From positions 1 through 14,084 of the forward strand of contig CALLIO010000274.1 in NCBI GenBank assembly GCA_938009055.1: a stretch of 14,084 nucleotides of DNA. Direction: 5' to 3'. Source of the stretch: an uncultured Altererythrobacter sp. (GTDB taxonomy: Bacteria > Pseudomonadota > Alphaproteobacteria > Sphingomonadales > Sphingomonadaceae). Shown one piece after another: positions 1-6,666 of the stretch (positions within the stretch are counted from its first letter, which is position 1; the number at the start of each line of letters is the position of its first letter). The notes below the pieces were generated by a model, which was given only the letters and a program-made list of their open reading frames with translations, was not told the DNA's origin and searched no databases. The position numbers and the translations under genes were made by a program.

Positions 1-440
1 GCCGCCGCAACACGCACTTCCTCGACCGCATCACGCTCTGCAGCGGCGATCTTATCCTCGGCCATTTGCTTGCGGCGCGCGACCATTGCTTTGCTGTCAG
101 CTTCCGCCTTCTCGACGATTGCGTCAGCTTCGCGCTGGGCATTGTCCATCATGCCTTGAGCGTCTTTTTCAGCGCCTGCGATCTTGGCCGCATATTCATC
201 GCGCAAAGCTTCTGCTTCGCCGCGCAATTTCTTGGCTTCATCGAGCTGATCGCGGATTTCAGCGATCTTGGAATCGAGCCCGCCAGTGATCAGCGAGGGG
301 ACCTTCTTCCAGATGAATACACCGATGAGGATCGCCATCGCGACCGACACCCAATTGTAGGCCTTTAGGCCAAGTGCCTTGGGCTCAGCAGCCACAGCAA
401 CATCGGCTGCCGCGGTCATAATCGTGAGAAGATCAGCCAT
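1..440 (-). CDS. atpF: F0F1 ATP synthase subunit b (partial, 3' end beyond window)
   Basis: Subunit b is half of the peripheral stalk that holds the F1 head still against the rotating c ring. 146 residues are visible. The start is ATG at 440. After about 25 polar and alanine-rich residues comes one membrane segment (about residues 26-44, with the motif YNWVSVAMAILIGVFIW). A long charged helix follows, with repeated E/A/K/R content (DSKIAEIRDQLDEAKKLRGE onward), as expected for the b-type coiled coil. The start overlaps the last 8 bases of the upstream b' gene, and a strong Shine-Dalgarno AAGGAGG lies at 450-456, nine bases away, inside b'. This points to translational coupling. The stop codon lies left of position 1. 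It is called b rather than b' because it is last in the alphaproteobacterial order c-b'-b. Confidence 0.93.
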   Translation of the reverse strand, partial: MADLLTIMTAAADVAVAAEPKALGLKAYNWVSVAMAILIGVFIWKKVPSLITGGLDSKIAEIRDQLDEAKKLRGEAEALRDEYAAKIAGAEKDAQGMMDNAQREADAIVEKAEADSKAMVARRKQMAEDKIAAAERDAVEEVRVAA

Positions 441-927
441 TAGCCAGAGCCTCCTTCACCGCTTTGCTGGCGACCGCTTTGGTCACTTTCGCACCGGCGA
501 GCCGCTTCACAATGTCTTGCGTTGCTTCTGCTGCCACGCCTTCGACCTCTTTCATGGCTGAGGCGCGCGCTTCAGCGATGCGCGCTTCCGCCTCGTCCAA
601 TTTCTTGTCGAGACGCTTTTGCGCCGAGACGATCTTCTTTTCGGACTTCGCCGCGCTATCCGACTTTGCACCAGAAATCAGCGCTTGTGCCGCCGCGCGA
701 TTTTCATTCTCGCGCACGCGCCATGCCTCTTCCTGATCTTCTGCTGCATCCTGCGCTGCTTGCGCAGCTGCCAGATCGTCAGAGATCTGCTTGTCGCGCA
801 TCGCAACCGTTTCCATCACTTTGGGCACCATTCCCCGTCCGATGACGAAGAAAGTGAGGCCAAAGAAGATGAGCATCCAGAAAATCTGGCTGGCGTATGT
901 GTCGGCTAACTGAGCTATCTGAGGCAT
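433..927 (-). CDS. atpF': F0F1 ATP synthase subunit b' (AtpX type)
   Basis: A 164-residue second b-type stalk subunit, which pairs with b in alphaproteobacteria, cyanobacteria and chloroplasts. The N-terminus is short (MPQIAQLADTYASQIFW), followed by one membrane helix at about residues 13-31 and then a long charged helix rich in A, E, K and R. That is the usual b' design, and YxSQIFW just before the membrane helix is typical of this type. The ATG at 927 is preceded by GGAAG at 936-940, eight bases away. The gene ends in TGA at 433-435, overlapping the b start by 8 bp. It lies 76 bp downstream of atpE, and the gap contains a hairpin. Assignment to the b/b' family is very firm. The choice of b' rests on gene order and the short N-terminus. 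Confidence 0.93.
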   Translation of the reverse strand: MPQIAQLADTYASQIFWMLIFFGLTFFVIGRGMVPKVMETVAMRDKQISDDLAAAQAAQDAAEDQEEAWRVRENENRAAAQALISGAKSDSAAKSEKKIVSAQKRLDKKLDEAEARIAEARASAMKEVEGVAAEATQDIVKRLAGAKVTKAVASKAVKEALANG

Positions 928-967
928 GGATTATGCTTCCAAATACACGGAAGATGAGGGTTCTTGA

Positions 968-991
968 GGGGCAGCACCAAAGCGCCGCCCC
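968..991 (-). promoter_or_regulatory. Intercistronic hairpin between atpE and b'
   Basis: On the plus strand GGGGCAGC (968-975) faces GCCGCCCC (984-991) with an 8-base loop, giving seven pairs and one mismatch. It begins about 12 bases after the atpE stop codon. No T-run follows on the minus strand, so it is not a standard intrinsic terminator. A role in protecting the atpE 3' end or in partial attenuation would fit the need for many more c than b subunits, but that role is inferred. Confidence 0.5.
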
Positions 992-1003
992 GTCAAAAAT
1001 CCA

Positions 1004-1231
1004 TTAGGCAACGAAGATCAGGATCATCGCCACAACAAAGGCGAGCAGGCCGAGAAGCTCGGCAGCCGCGAAGCCGATGAATAGGCGGCCTTGCTGACCG
1101 TCAGCCGCGCCAGGATTGCGCAATGCGCTCTCGAGGAACGAACCAAATACGTTACCAACGCCGATGGCGGCCATGCCGGCACCGATAGCTGCGAGACCCG
1201 CACCAACGAGCTTTGCTGCTTCTGCGTCCAT
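1004..1231 (-). CDS. atpE: F0F1 ATP synthase subunit c
   Basis: Subunit c forms the rotating ring of F0, and each copy carries one proton across the inner membrane. The protein has 75 residues and two membrane helices. Helix 1 has the glycine-spaced packing pattern (GAGLAAIGAGMAAIGVG). The polar loop contains R38-N39-P40, the alphaproteobacterial form of the RQP loop that touches F1. Helix 2 carries the proton-binding carboxylate E58 (motif FAAAELLGLLAF). No sodium-type set of polar ligands is evident around E58, so proton coupling is expected. The ATG at 1231 has AAGGAG at 1240-1245 with 8-base spacing in an AT-rich leader, which suits very strong translation. It lies 44 bp after atpB. Confidence 0.97.
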   Translation of the reverse strand: MDAEAAKLVGAGLAAIGAGMAAIGVGNVFGSFLESALRNPGAADGQQGRLFIGFAAAELLGLLAFVVAMILIFVA

Positions 1232-1275
1232 TGTACTAACTCCTTATCGTATAAACTTGTTTTGAATGAAAAACT
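1232..1275 (-). promoter_or_regulatory. AT-rich translation initiation region of atpE
   Basis: The 44-base gap between atpB and atpE contains 12 G/C bases, about 73% A+T, in a region that is otherwise GC-rich. It carries the Shine-Dalgarno AAGGAG at 1240-1245, 8 bases before the ATG. E. coli uses an A/U-rich translational enhancer before atpE to overproduce subunit c. An equivalent role here is inferred from composition and position only. Confidence 0.5.
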
Positions 1276-2055
1276 TTAGTGAAGATGCTCGGCATCATTG
1301 ATGTACAATGATGTGAGCAGAGCGAAAACATAGGCCTGAATGCCAGCGACCAGAATTTCCAGCGCGCTGATCGCCACCATCAAGGCAAAGCTGGGAAGGC
1401 TGACCAAGGCGGCAATCCCTGCACCAGCGTTGATGCCGTTGATGACAAAGCTTGCGAGAACTTTGAGCAGGACGTGACCCGCCATCATCGCCACGAACAG
1501 TCGCAGCGCGAGGCTGAATGGGCGGATTAGGAAAGAGAAGAACTCGATAGCCGCAATTGCCGGAATCATCGGCAGCGGCGTGCCATGCGGCACGAACAGG
1601 CTGAAGAATTTAAAGCCGTGCTTCCAGAAACCCACAACCAAAACGATCGAGAAGCTCAAGACCGCCAAAACGCCGGTTACGGTGAAGTGGCTGGTGAACG
1701 TAAACGGGTGCACGCCGAAAATACCCAAAGGCATCAGGCCGAGCAGGTTCGCGAACAGGATGAACATGAAGAGCGAGAAGATATAGGGCACATATTTGCG
1801 CCCTTCCTTGCCCACATTCGCTTCGAGCATATCGTCGATAAAGCCGGTGAAAAACTCCACCGCCATCTGCCAGCGGCCCGGGACCAGCTCACGCTTCAAA
1901 CCGCCCCAGACAAAAATGCCCAGCGCCAGCGTGGTGATCGCCATCCACATGGCCGAATTGGTGAATGCGAGATCAAAGCCACCAGCCTCGAGGCCGAAAA
2001 TCGGCTCGATCTGGAATTGCTTCATTGGATCGACTTTGCCTGCTTCGGCTGCCAC
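1276..2055 (-). CDS. atpB: F0F1 ATP synthase subunit a
   Basis: Subunit a is the inner-membrane stator that forms the two proton half-channels against the c ring. It has 259 residues and several membrane helices. The essential arginine is R185 in SLALRLFVAMMAGH, and the matching glutamine Q240 is in ILVAGIQAYVFALL. The conserved carboxylate/histidine pair is swapped relative to E. coli: H194 and E233 stand where E. coli has E219 and H245. This swap is known in mitochondrial-type enzymes. Positions 188-189 are V-A where many homologues have G/A-N. The start is GTG at 2055, preceded by AAAAGGA about 10 bases upstream; the next in-frame ATG is codon 11. The N-terminal VDPMKQFQIEPIF matches the usual family start, so GTG is preferred. 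Located between atpI and atpE. Confidence 0.96.
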   Translation of the reverse strand: MAAEAGKVDPMKQFQIEPIFGLEAGGFDLAFTNSAMWMAITTLALGIFVWGGLKRELVPGRWQMAVEFFTGFIDDMLEANVGKEGRKYVPYIFSLFMFILFANLLGLMPLGIFGVHPFTFTSHFTVTGVLAVLSFSIVLVVGFWKHGFKFFSLFVPHGTPLPMIPAIAAIEFFSFLIRPFSLALRLFVAMMAGHVLLKVLASFVINGINAGAGIAALVSLPSFALMVAISALEILVAGIQAYVFALLTSLYINDAEHLH

Positions 2056-2110
2056 GATCTTTAGGTCCTTTTAAACCGACTTAAGAGCATCAAGCGTGCT
2101 TACGAATGCC

Positions 2111-2437
2111 CTATTCGGGGTCGTCCGTTTGCGTGCTTGCTGCGCGAAACACATTTCTGAAGGCAACCACTATTCCGATGAATAGCCCAACCAACAGTCC
2201 CCATGGCGATGTGTCCGCGAAGTAGTCAAACGTCCAACCGAGCACAACGCCGCCAAGAAGCCCACCAAGGAGGTCCGCGAGCACCCGATTGCCGCTGCGA
2301 TAATTCGCATCGACCCCGGAAACCTGCGGTTGGTTGCGTTCGTCTTCGCGCTCTTGAGCGGCCTTGAGCCGTTCTTCGAGCGCATCGATCCGCGCATCCT
2401 CAGCGATGGGTTCTCGTGCGGGTTTCTCATCGCTCAT
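2111..2437 (-). CDS. atpI: AtpI/AtpZ-family F0 assembly protein
   Basis: A 108-residue protein at the head of the F0 operon. Residues 1-45 are charged and predicted helical (IDALEERLKAAQEREDERNQ), probably cytoplasmic. Two glycine-rich membrane segments follow (about 55-72 and 78-96, LLGGLLGGVVLGWTFDYF and GLLVGLFIGIVVAFRNVF), then a short acidic tail. In related bacteria AtpI helps assemble the c ring and is not part of the finished enzyme; AtpZ/AtpI proteins have also been linked to Mg/Ca transport. The start at 2437 is fixed by a perfect AAGGAGG at 2444-2450 with 6-base spacing. A longer reading from a TTG at 2470 lacks such support. The gap to atpB is 55 bp. Confidence 0.9.
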   Translation of the reverse strand: MSDEKPAREPIAEDARIDALEERLKAAQEREDERNQPQVSGVDANYRSGNRVLADLLGGLLGGVVLGWTFDYFADTSPWGLLVGLFIGIVVAFRNVFRAASTQTDDPE

Positions 2438-2443
2438 GACCGG

Positions 2444-2450
2444 CCTCCTT
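2444..2450 (-). promoter_or_regulatory. Shine-Dalgarno site that fixes the atpI start
   Basis: AAGGAGG on the minus strand, six bases before the ATG at 2437. It decides for this ATG over the upstream TTG at 2470, which would add 11 residues (CPPPNRRRPV type) with no similarity to AtpI N-termini known to me. Confidence 0.8.
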
Positions 2451-2477
2451 CGATTGGGTGGTGGGCACAAACTTACA

Positions 2478-2514
2478 AAGCCCGCCGAGGGCGCGCTCCC
2501 CTTAGCACGGGCTT
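2478..2514. repeat. Inverted repeat in the atpI leader
   Basis: AAGCCCG (2478-2484) and CGGGCTT (2508-2514) form a perfect 7-bp inverted repeat around a 23-base GC-rich loop. It lies between the atpI ribosome site and the candidate atp promoter. It could fold in the leader RNA or be a protein site, and nothing in the sequence decides between them. Confidence 0.35.
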
Positions 2515-2526
2515 ATACCGAGTCAA
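2499..2526 (-). promoter_or_regulatory. Candidate promoter of the F0 operon
   Basis: On the minus strand TTGACT (2521-2526) lies 16 bases before TAAGGG (2499-2504). The -35 match is good and the -10 match is weak. Transcription would start near 2492, giving a leader of about 55 bases before atpI. The site lies in the 153-bp gap after ydbL, the only clear place for an operon promoter. It remains a guess by eye. Confidence 0.3.
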
Positions 2527-2532
2527 CCGGCT

Positions 2533-2549
2533 GCGGGTGGTTTACCCGC
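2533..2549. terminator. Hairpin after ydbL, possible weak terminator
   Basis: GCGGGT (2533-2538), loop GGTTT, ACCCGC (2544-2549): a perfect 6-bp GC-rich stem located 42-58 bases past the ydbL stop codon on the minus strand. There is no T-run after it on the minus strand, so factor-independent termination would be poor. A smaller GCGC-AACA-GCGC hairpin lies at 2578-2589. Some read-through from ydbL into the atp genes is therefore possible. Confidence 0.35.
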
Positions 2550-2590
2550 GCTAATTTTGATGGTGGTTTTGCGTGTAGCGCAACAGCGCC

Positions 2591-2980
2591 CTAGCCGCAG
2601 ACGGGGTCGCGGCTGGGCGGCGCGCTGGTGCGGGTCTGCCAAGAACCATCGGGCGCTTGATATTTCTCGCCCGGAGCGGTCCGCGCAATCGACTGGCAGG
2701 CAGCAGCCCGCGCATATTGATCCACAGTCGCCCCTTCAGCAGAGGCGCGCTGGGTATAGACCGCGCGGCGCTTGATATTGATGTCGTTCACCAGGCGGCG
2801 CAATTCAGGCGTTTCCGCCCCGACCACGCCCAAATATCCGTCGGTCTTCTCGCCAACTGCGCCCGAAGAACGCGCCGCCGCATAAGCGGGATCACGCTGC
2901 GCCTGAGCGGTGCCAACAAAGCCTGTCACTGCCATTGCAGCGACAGCACCAGCAATTGCCATGTTCCGAAGCTTTTTCAT
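2591..2980 (-). CDS. ydbL: YdbL-like secreted protein (DUF1318)
   Basis: A 129-residue periplasmic protein. It has a clear signal peptide (KKLRN basic start, hydrophobic AIAGAVAAMAVTGFVGTA) with cleavage after AQA at about residue 27. The core matches the DUF1318/YdbL pattern: GYLG at 48-51, VNDINIKRRAVYTQRA at 64-79, then a helix and the turn PGEKYQAPDGSWQ. In E. coli YdbL is a periplasmic partner that acts as a chaperone on the YnbE lipoprotein within the YdbH bridge. It contains two cysteines, C95 in the second helix and C128 in an extra C-terminal tail, which could form a disulfide. The start is supported by AAGGAAG at 2988-2994, seven bases before the ATG. It is the last gene of the trio, 36 bp after ynbE. 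Confidence 0.88.
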   Translation of the reverse strand: MKKLRNMAIAGAVAAMAVTGFVGTAQAQRDPAYAAARSSGAVGEKTDGYLGVVGAETPELRRLVNDINIKRRAVYTQRASAEGATVDQYARAAACQSIARTAPGEKYQAPDGSWQTRTSAPPSRDPVCG

Positions 2981-3016
2981 TGTCTTACTTCCTTCCAGCG
3001 CGTTTCAATCAGCGCT

Positions 3017-3211
3017 TCAAAAAATATCTGCATTCTCTTCAATCGCGTCGGTGGCATCTTCAGCCAAGCGATAAATAACTTCCTGCGTGATGTTGATATT
3101 GAGCTCGATCACTATCGGTTCCGTTGGCGCTGTCAGGTTGATACACCCACCCAGGCCGAGCGTTCCCGCGATCAGCAACCCTCGCCATCGCATCACATTT
3201 TGTCCGGCCAT
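3017..3211 (-). CDS. ynbE: YnbE-like outer-membrane lipoprotein
   Basis: A small lipoprotein, the outer-membrane end of the YdbH bridge. Counted from the ATG at 3211 it has 64 residues: a short basic region with RWR, a hydrophobic stretch (GLLIAGTLGLG) and the lipobox LGGC with the lipidated cysteine at residue 23. The mature part (INLTAPTEPIVIELNINI, then a charged helix ending in ENADIF) closely follows the E. coli YnbE layout. In E. coli YnbE stacks on the YdbH C-terminus as an edge strand. The start is uncertain. An ATG at 3289 overlaps the ydbH stop (ATGA) and adds 26 residues; an ATG at 3193 gives the tightest signal peptide. I prefer 3211 because AAAGGCAGG stands 4-5 bases upstream and the signal peptide is normal in length. 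Confidence 0.85.
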   Translation of the reverse strand: MAGQNVMRWRGLLIAGTLGLGGCINLTAPTEPIVIELNINITQEVIYRLAEDATDAIEENADIF

Positions 3212-3285
3212 AGTGCCTGCCTTTGCCCCCTCTTTTGCGGGAGGTTGTGTGACAAAGCCCGTAGGTCCGGTCAATTGAGGATATG

Positions 3286-6200
3286 TCATCGCATAGTCTC
3301 GCTTTCTTCAAGCTGAATAGTCAGTTTTTCTTGGCTAATCTCTTCGGGTCTCGCGAGGTCTAGGGGTGATCTCGATGTATCTCCCGGATCCTCCACCGGC
3401 GCTTGTTGAGGGGTCTCTACCGCTGACTGATCTGTGCCTTCGGTAAGCGCCTTGATCCGCGCGGTATCGATGTAATTGGGGTCATAGAGCGAGCGCAAGC
3501 TCGCCATCATCTCGTAAAAACGCCCTGTCACATTGACATTGAGCTGAACCGGCAATTTGGCCAATTCACGGGTGAGGATATTGCGGCTTGCCCCCTCGCC
3601 CTGTTGCACGCCGTCAATCTCGACTGAGGTTGCAAGGATCCCTGTCAGCGGCCCCTCAATACCGATCCGCATTCCAGTAAAATCAAGCGATTTGAGCATA
3701 TTGAAAGTGAAGTTTGAGACAAATCCCATATCTTCATAACTCAGCGCCCCGACATAGGCGACATTGCCGCCGGGCGGCCTTGCGACCAACACGCTGTCTT
3801 GAATGCGGCCTGTGCCCGACTTGTCGAAAACTATCGGTAGCCGGCCGTCGAAAACGCCCGTGACGCTCAGATCGCTCAATTCCATCTGGGTCACAAAAGC
3901 TGCTGCATCGAGCCCATCAACGGCGAAGATATAGCGCTTCTCCTCATCCGCGCCGAAATCAAGCACCACCGGCTCCATTTTAAGCTCGCCGCCCATAAAC
4001 GGCCATTCCCCGCCCTTAACATCCACCACCAAGGCATCGCGAATTTCGAAGGTGACTTGCCCGGCGAGCACTTCGACGCCTGGATTGATCGAGGCGATTT
4101 CCATCACTTGATTAGGTGCGGTGGTGAGGTTGATGAGATCGGTAAACTCGATTCTGCCGCTCGCACCCACAACCGGTCCAAAAGCGGCGAAGAAGTCCAT
4201 ATCCTGAACTGCAAAGCTGCCCGAACTGTCGATTGCGTCTTCATTCCAGCTGAATTGCCCACCGCCGGTCACTGCGCCGCGCACTTCGGAGAGAATGCCG
4301 AGCGGCAAGCAACTGAGCCCTTCTGATTGGCGATAGGGATCCTTGCTCGGAAGGCCGTCTGTATAGCAGGCATTGTTGCTCGCTTGCGGCTGCAAGGGCT
4401 CGCCGAAATTAAGGCCGTCTACCGTTATTGCTGCATTACCCGTAGCGCTGGACAGGTTGTGATTGATATCGACACCGGCCACAACACGGTCGCTTTGCGG
4501 ATGACGCAAAAGCGCATTGGCCTCGACCAAATCGCCGACGATCTCGACACTAGCATCTCGCGCGATCAAAGGCTCGAACCGGTCAAGCTCCTCGCCATTG
4601 CGGTCGATCACGCGGAATTCTGCTTCCGCGATTGAGATCACATCGCCAGCGTATCGCCACACGCCCGCCCCATCGAGAATATCCATCGGCACTGCGTCCA
4701 TTCGCGCCTCGACCCCTGCGAATGTGCCTGCAAAATCATCGCCAATGTCCATCGAAAATTCAGCGATGGTGAAGGAATTGGGCGCATCTGTTCCGCCCAA
4801 GGTTACCGCCAACTCGCTGGTGCTGGCCGCGCCCGGCCAGTTCAGATCAACCGGGCCAGAGGCAAGCGTGAACGGCGTGCCGCCCAGCGATCCGGCCAAG
4901 TCCAGCCCCTGCATCCGCGCACCAATTCGCACGCCATCACCGCCAGCAGAGACAATCGCACGCGAGGAATTGGGGCAAAAGCGCAAGCCCTGATTGGCCA
5001 GATTGAGACCGGACACATCAAGCGAGGAATAGGAAAGCGCCACGCATTCCTCCCACAAGGCAAACCCATTGGCTGACGACCATCGCCCGCTCACAGGCAC
5101 AGACAGGCCGCGCACATCACCGCCCGGGATCGCTCCACTGGCCAGCAATTCGCCAGCAAGGCTGACCACGCCGCCAGCGCTTTGGCGGATTTCCATCTGC
5201 GGTATACTGACCGCTGCATTGTCTTCGCGAAATTCGGGCATGGTAAGGCGCAAGGCAAGCGAGCCGCCGCTGCGCTGTTCCATCCTGCCCGACAATTGCG
5301 GCAGATCGCGGCCAGAAGTGGCAAAATTGCCGATTAGCCGCGTTCCCGCAGAGGTTCCGCTGGTAAATTGCATTTGTGTGACCGTGAGCGCGCTATCGCC
5401 GCCGCCATTGCGCAGCCGGGCCTCTGGCACGACGGCAGAGAGGATCGATCCGGTCTGCTTCGCGGTAGCGCGAGCGGTAAAGCGATTAGCCTGCTCCATA
5501 TTGGCAATGCCGCGCTGCAATTTGGCAAGAAGCGGCGCAGCAAGAGTGCCTTCCGATTGCGCCTCAGCCTCGCGCAGAGCATCCAAGGCGCTCTCACTCG
5601 TGCGCAGATTATCGCCTGCAAGATCGATATCCAATTCCGAACGCTCGAATGCGCCACGCACTCGCAACCCGCCCTCGGCCGCCAAATTGACAAACTGCCA
5701 GCCTGATCCGCTCAGCGCTTCGGCATCGAGATTATATTTCACATTGGCAAATCCGGCACCATCCTCGCCTGCACTATCCCAGACAGAGGTGAGATCACCG
5801 CTGATCGACTGCGCTGCTGCCCCCGGCGCGTTGAGGCTGGCCAATGTGAGCGAGAGATTACTGTCGATCTTATCGAAGCTTGCCGGCATGCTCAGCCGTA
5901 CGTCCGTATCGAGCCTTGCCAAAGCCAATTGCTGCGACGGACAGGCCAGAGAGGCAGCGCGGATTGGCCCTTGAAAACTGGGCGCACCCCGCTCGATAGC
6001 GACCTCCCCATAAATGCTCGCATCATCAATTGAGCATCCTTCCACAGCCAGTTTCGGCGCAGCGATGGCGAGCATGCCCTTAAATCCACCGCTGAGCAGC
6101 CCTTCACCGTCCAGCTTTGCGCCTACATCGCCAAAATCAGTCTGCATCAGCGCGCGGCCATCGCGGATCGCAAGATCATATTCGGGCAGCGCGAAAGGTT

Positions 6201-6660
6201 CTTCGCTATCGGTGAAAATCAGCGGATCGAGCGCGCCAAAACTCAGCTTGTCATCACGATAATTGCCATAAAGCCGCGGCTTCACCAGCGTGATACGCCC
6301 AAGCTTGGCAGCGAAAAGCGATAGCGAAGTGTCAATGCGCACTTCTTCGATTGTGAGGTCAGGATTGGCCGGATCGCCGATCACCACATTGCGCAAAACT
6401 TGGCTGTCAGGACCGATCGCTGCAACATCGTAGCTGGCGTCAAGATCCATAGCCTCAAGCTCTTGGACGATAAAATCATCAGCAATTTCTTCGCGGCTCG
6501 CCCAGGCAATCGCGCCTGCAACAAGCAAACAAGCGAGCAAGACCAGCGGGATCAGCCAGCGTTTCTTGCGCAGCCACGGCCGCCCAGCGCCAACTTCATC
6601 AGCTGGCGCATCAGAACCGTCACTATCTTGGAACTTGTCGGGATTCTCGGCGTTTGCCAT
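3286..6660 (-). CDS. ydbH: YdbH-family AsmA-like intermembrane protein
   Basis: 1124 residues, longer than the E. coli protein of about 880. The N-terminus is cytoplasmic and acidic, then RKKR and one membrane helix (about 35-54, WLIPLVLLACLLVAGAIAWA) anchor the protein in the inner membrane. The rest is periplasmic, beta-rich and repetitive, as in AsmA/TamB-like lipid-transfer grooves. The C-terminal part (FTGMRIGIEGPLTGILATS, then LPVQLNVNVTGRFYEMMASL) resembles the conserved YdbH end, followed by a disordered P/E-rich tail of about 50 residues. In E. coli YdbH with YnbE bridges the envelope and supports phospholipid supply to the outer membrane. Six periplasmic cysteines fall in three near pairs. 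The ATG at 6660 is preferred over the TTG at 6699, which would add 13 residues. It is first in the trio and overlaps or abuts ynbE. Confidence 0.9.
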   Translation of the reverse strand: MANAENPDKFQDSDGSDAPADEVGAGRPWLRKKRWLIPLVLLACLLVAGAIAWASREEIADDFIVQELEAMDLDASYDVAAIGPDSQVLRNVVIGDPANPDLTIEEVRIDTSLSLFAAKLGRITLVKPRLYGNYRDDKLSFGALDPLIFTDSEEPFALPEYDLAIRDGRALMQTDFGDVGAKLDGEGLLSGGFKGMLAIAAPKLAVEGCSIDDASIYGEVAIERGAPSFQGPIRAASLACPSQQLALARLDTDVRLSMPASFDKIDSNLSLTLASLNAPGAAAQSISGDLTSVWDSAGEDGAGFANVKYNLDAEALSGSGWQFVNLAAEGGLRVRGAFERSELDIDLAGDNLRTSESALDALREAEAQSEGTLAAPLLAKLQRGIANMEQANRFTARATAKQTGSILSAVVPEARLRNGGGDSALTVTQMQFTSGTSAGTRLIGNFATSGRDLPQLSGRMEQRSGGSLALRLTMPEFREDNAAVSIPQMEIRQSAGGVVSLAGELLASGAIPGGDVRGLSVPVSGRWSSANGFALWEECVALSYSSLDVSGLNLANQGLRFCPNSSRAIVSAGGDGVRIGARMQGLDLAGSLGGTPFTLASGPVDLNWPGAASTSELAVTLGGTDAPNSFTIAEFSMDIGDDFAGTFAGVEARMDAVPMDILDGAGVWRYAGDVISIAEAEFRVIDRNGEELDRFEPLIARDASVEIVGDLVEANALLRHPQSDRVVAGVDINHNLSSATGNAAITVDGLNFGEPLQPQASNNACYTDGLPSKDPYRQSEGLSCLPLGILSEVRGAVTGGGQFSWNEDAIDSSGSFAVQDMDFFAAFGPVVGASGRIEFTDLINLTTAPNQVMEIASINPGVEVLAGQVTFEIRDALVVDVKGGEWPFMGGELKMEPVVLDFGADEEKRYIFAVDGLDAAAFVTQMELSDLSVTGVFDGRLPIVFDKSGTGRIQDSVLVARPPGGNVAYVGALSYEDMGFVSNFTFNMLKSLDFTGMRIGIEGPLTGILATSVEIDGVQQGEGASRNILTRELAKLPVQLNVNVTGRFYEMMASLRSLYDPNYIDTARIKALTEGTDQSAVETPQQAPVEDPGDTSRSPLDLARPEEISQEKLTIQLEESETMR

Positions 6661-6666
6661 AAGACC

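Noticed and set aside
2071..2084. TTAA-N6-TTAA in the atpI-atpB gap, resembling a CtrA site
   Set aside because: The CtrA consensus needs a 7-base spacer and this has six. It also lies between two operon genes, not in a promoter region.
5069..5974. A 301-codon open frame on the plus strand inside ydbH
   Set aside because: Serine/arginine/proline-rich with no recognisable domain, and fully antisense to a well-supported gene. Treated as a codon-bias shadow.
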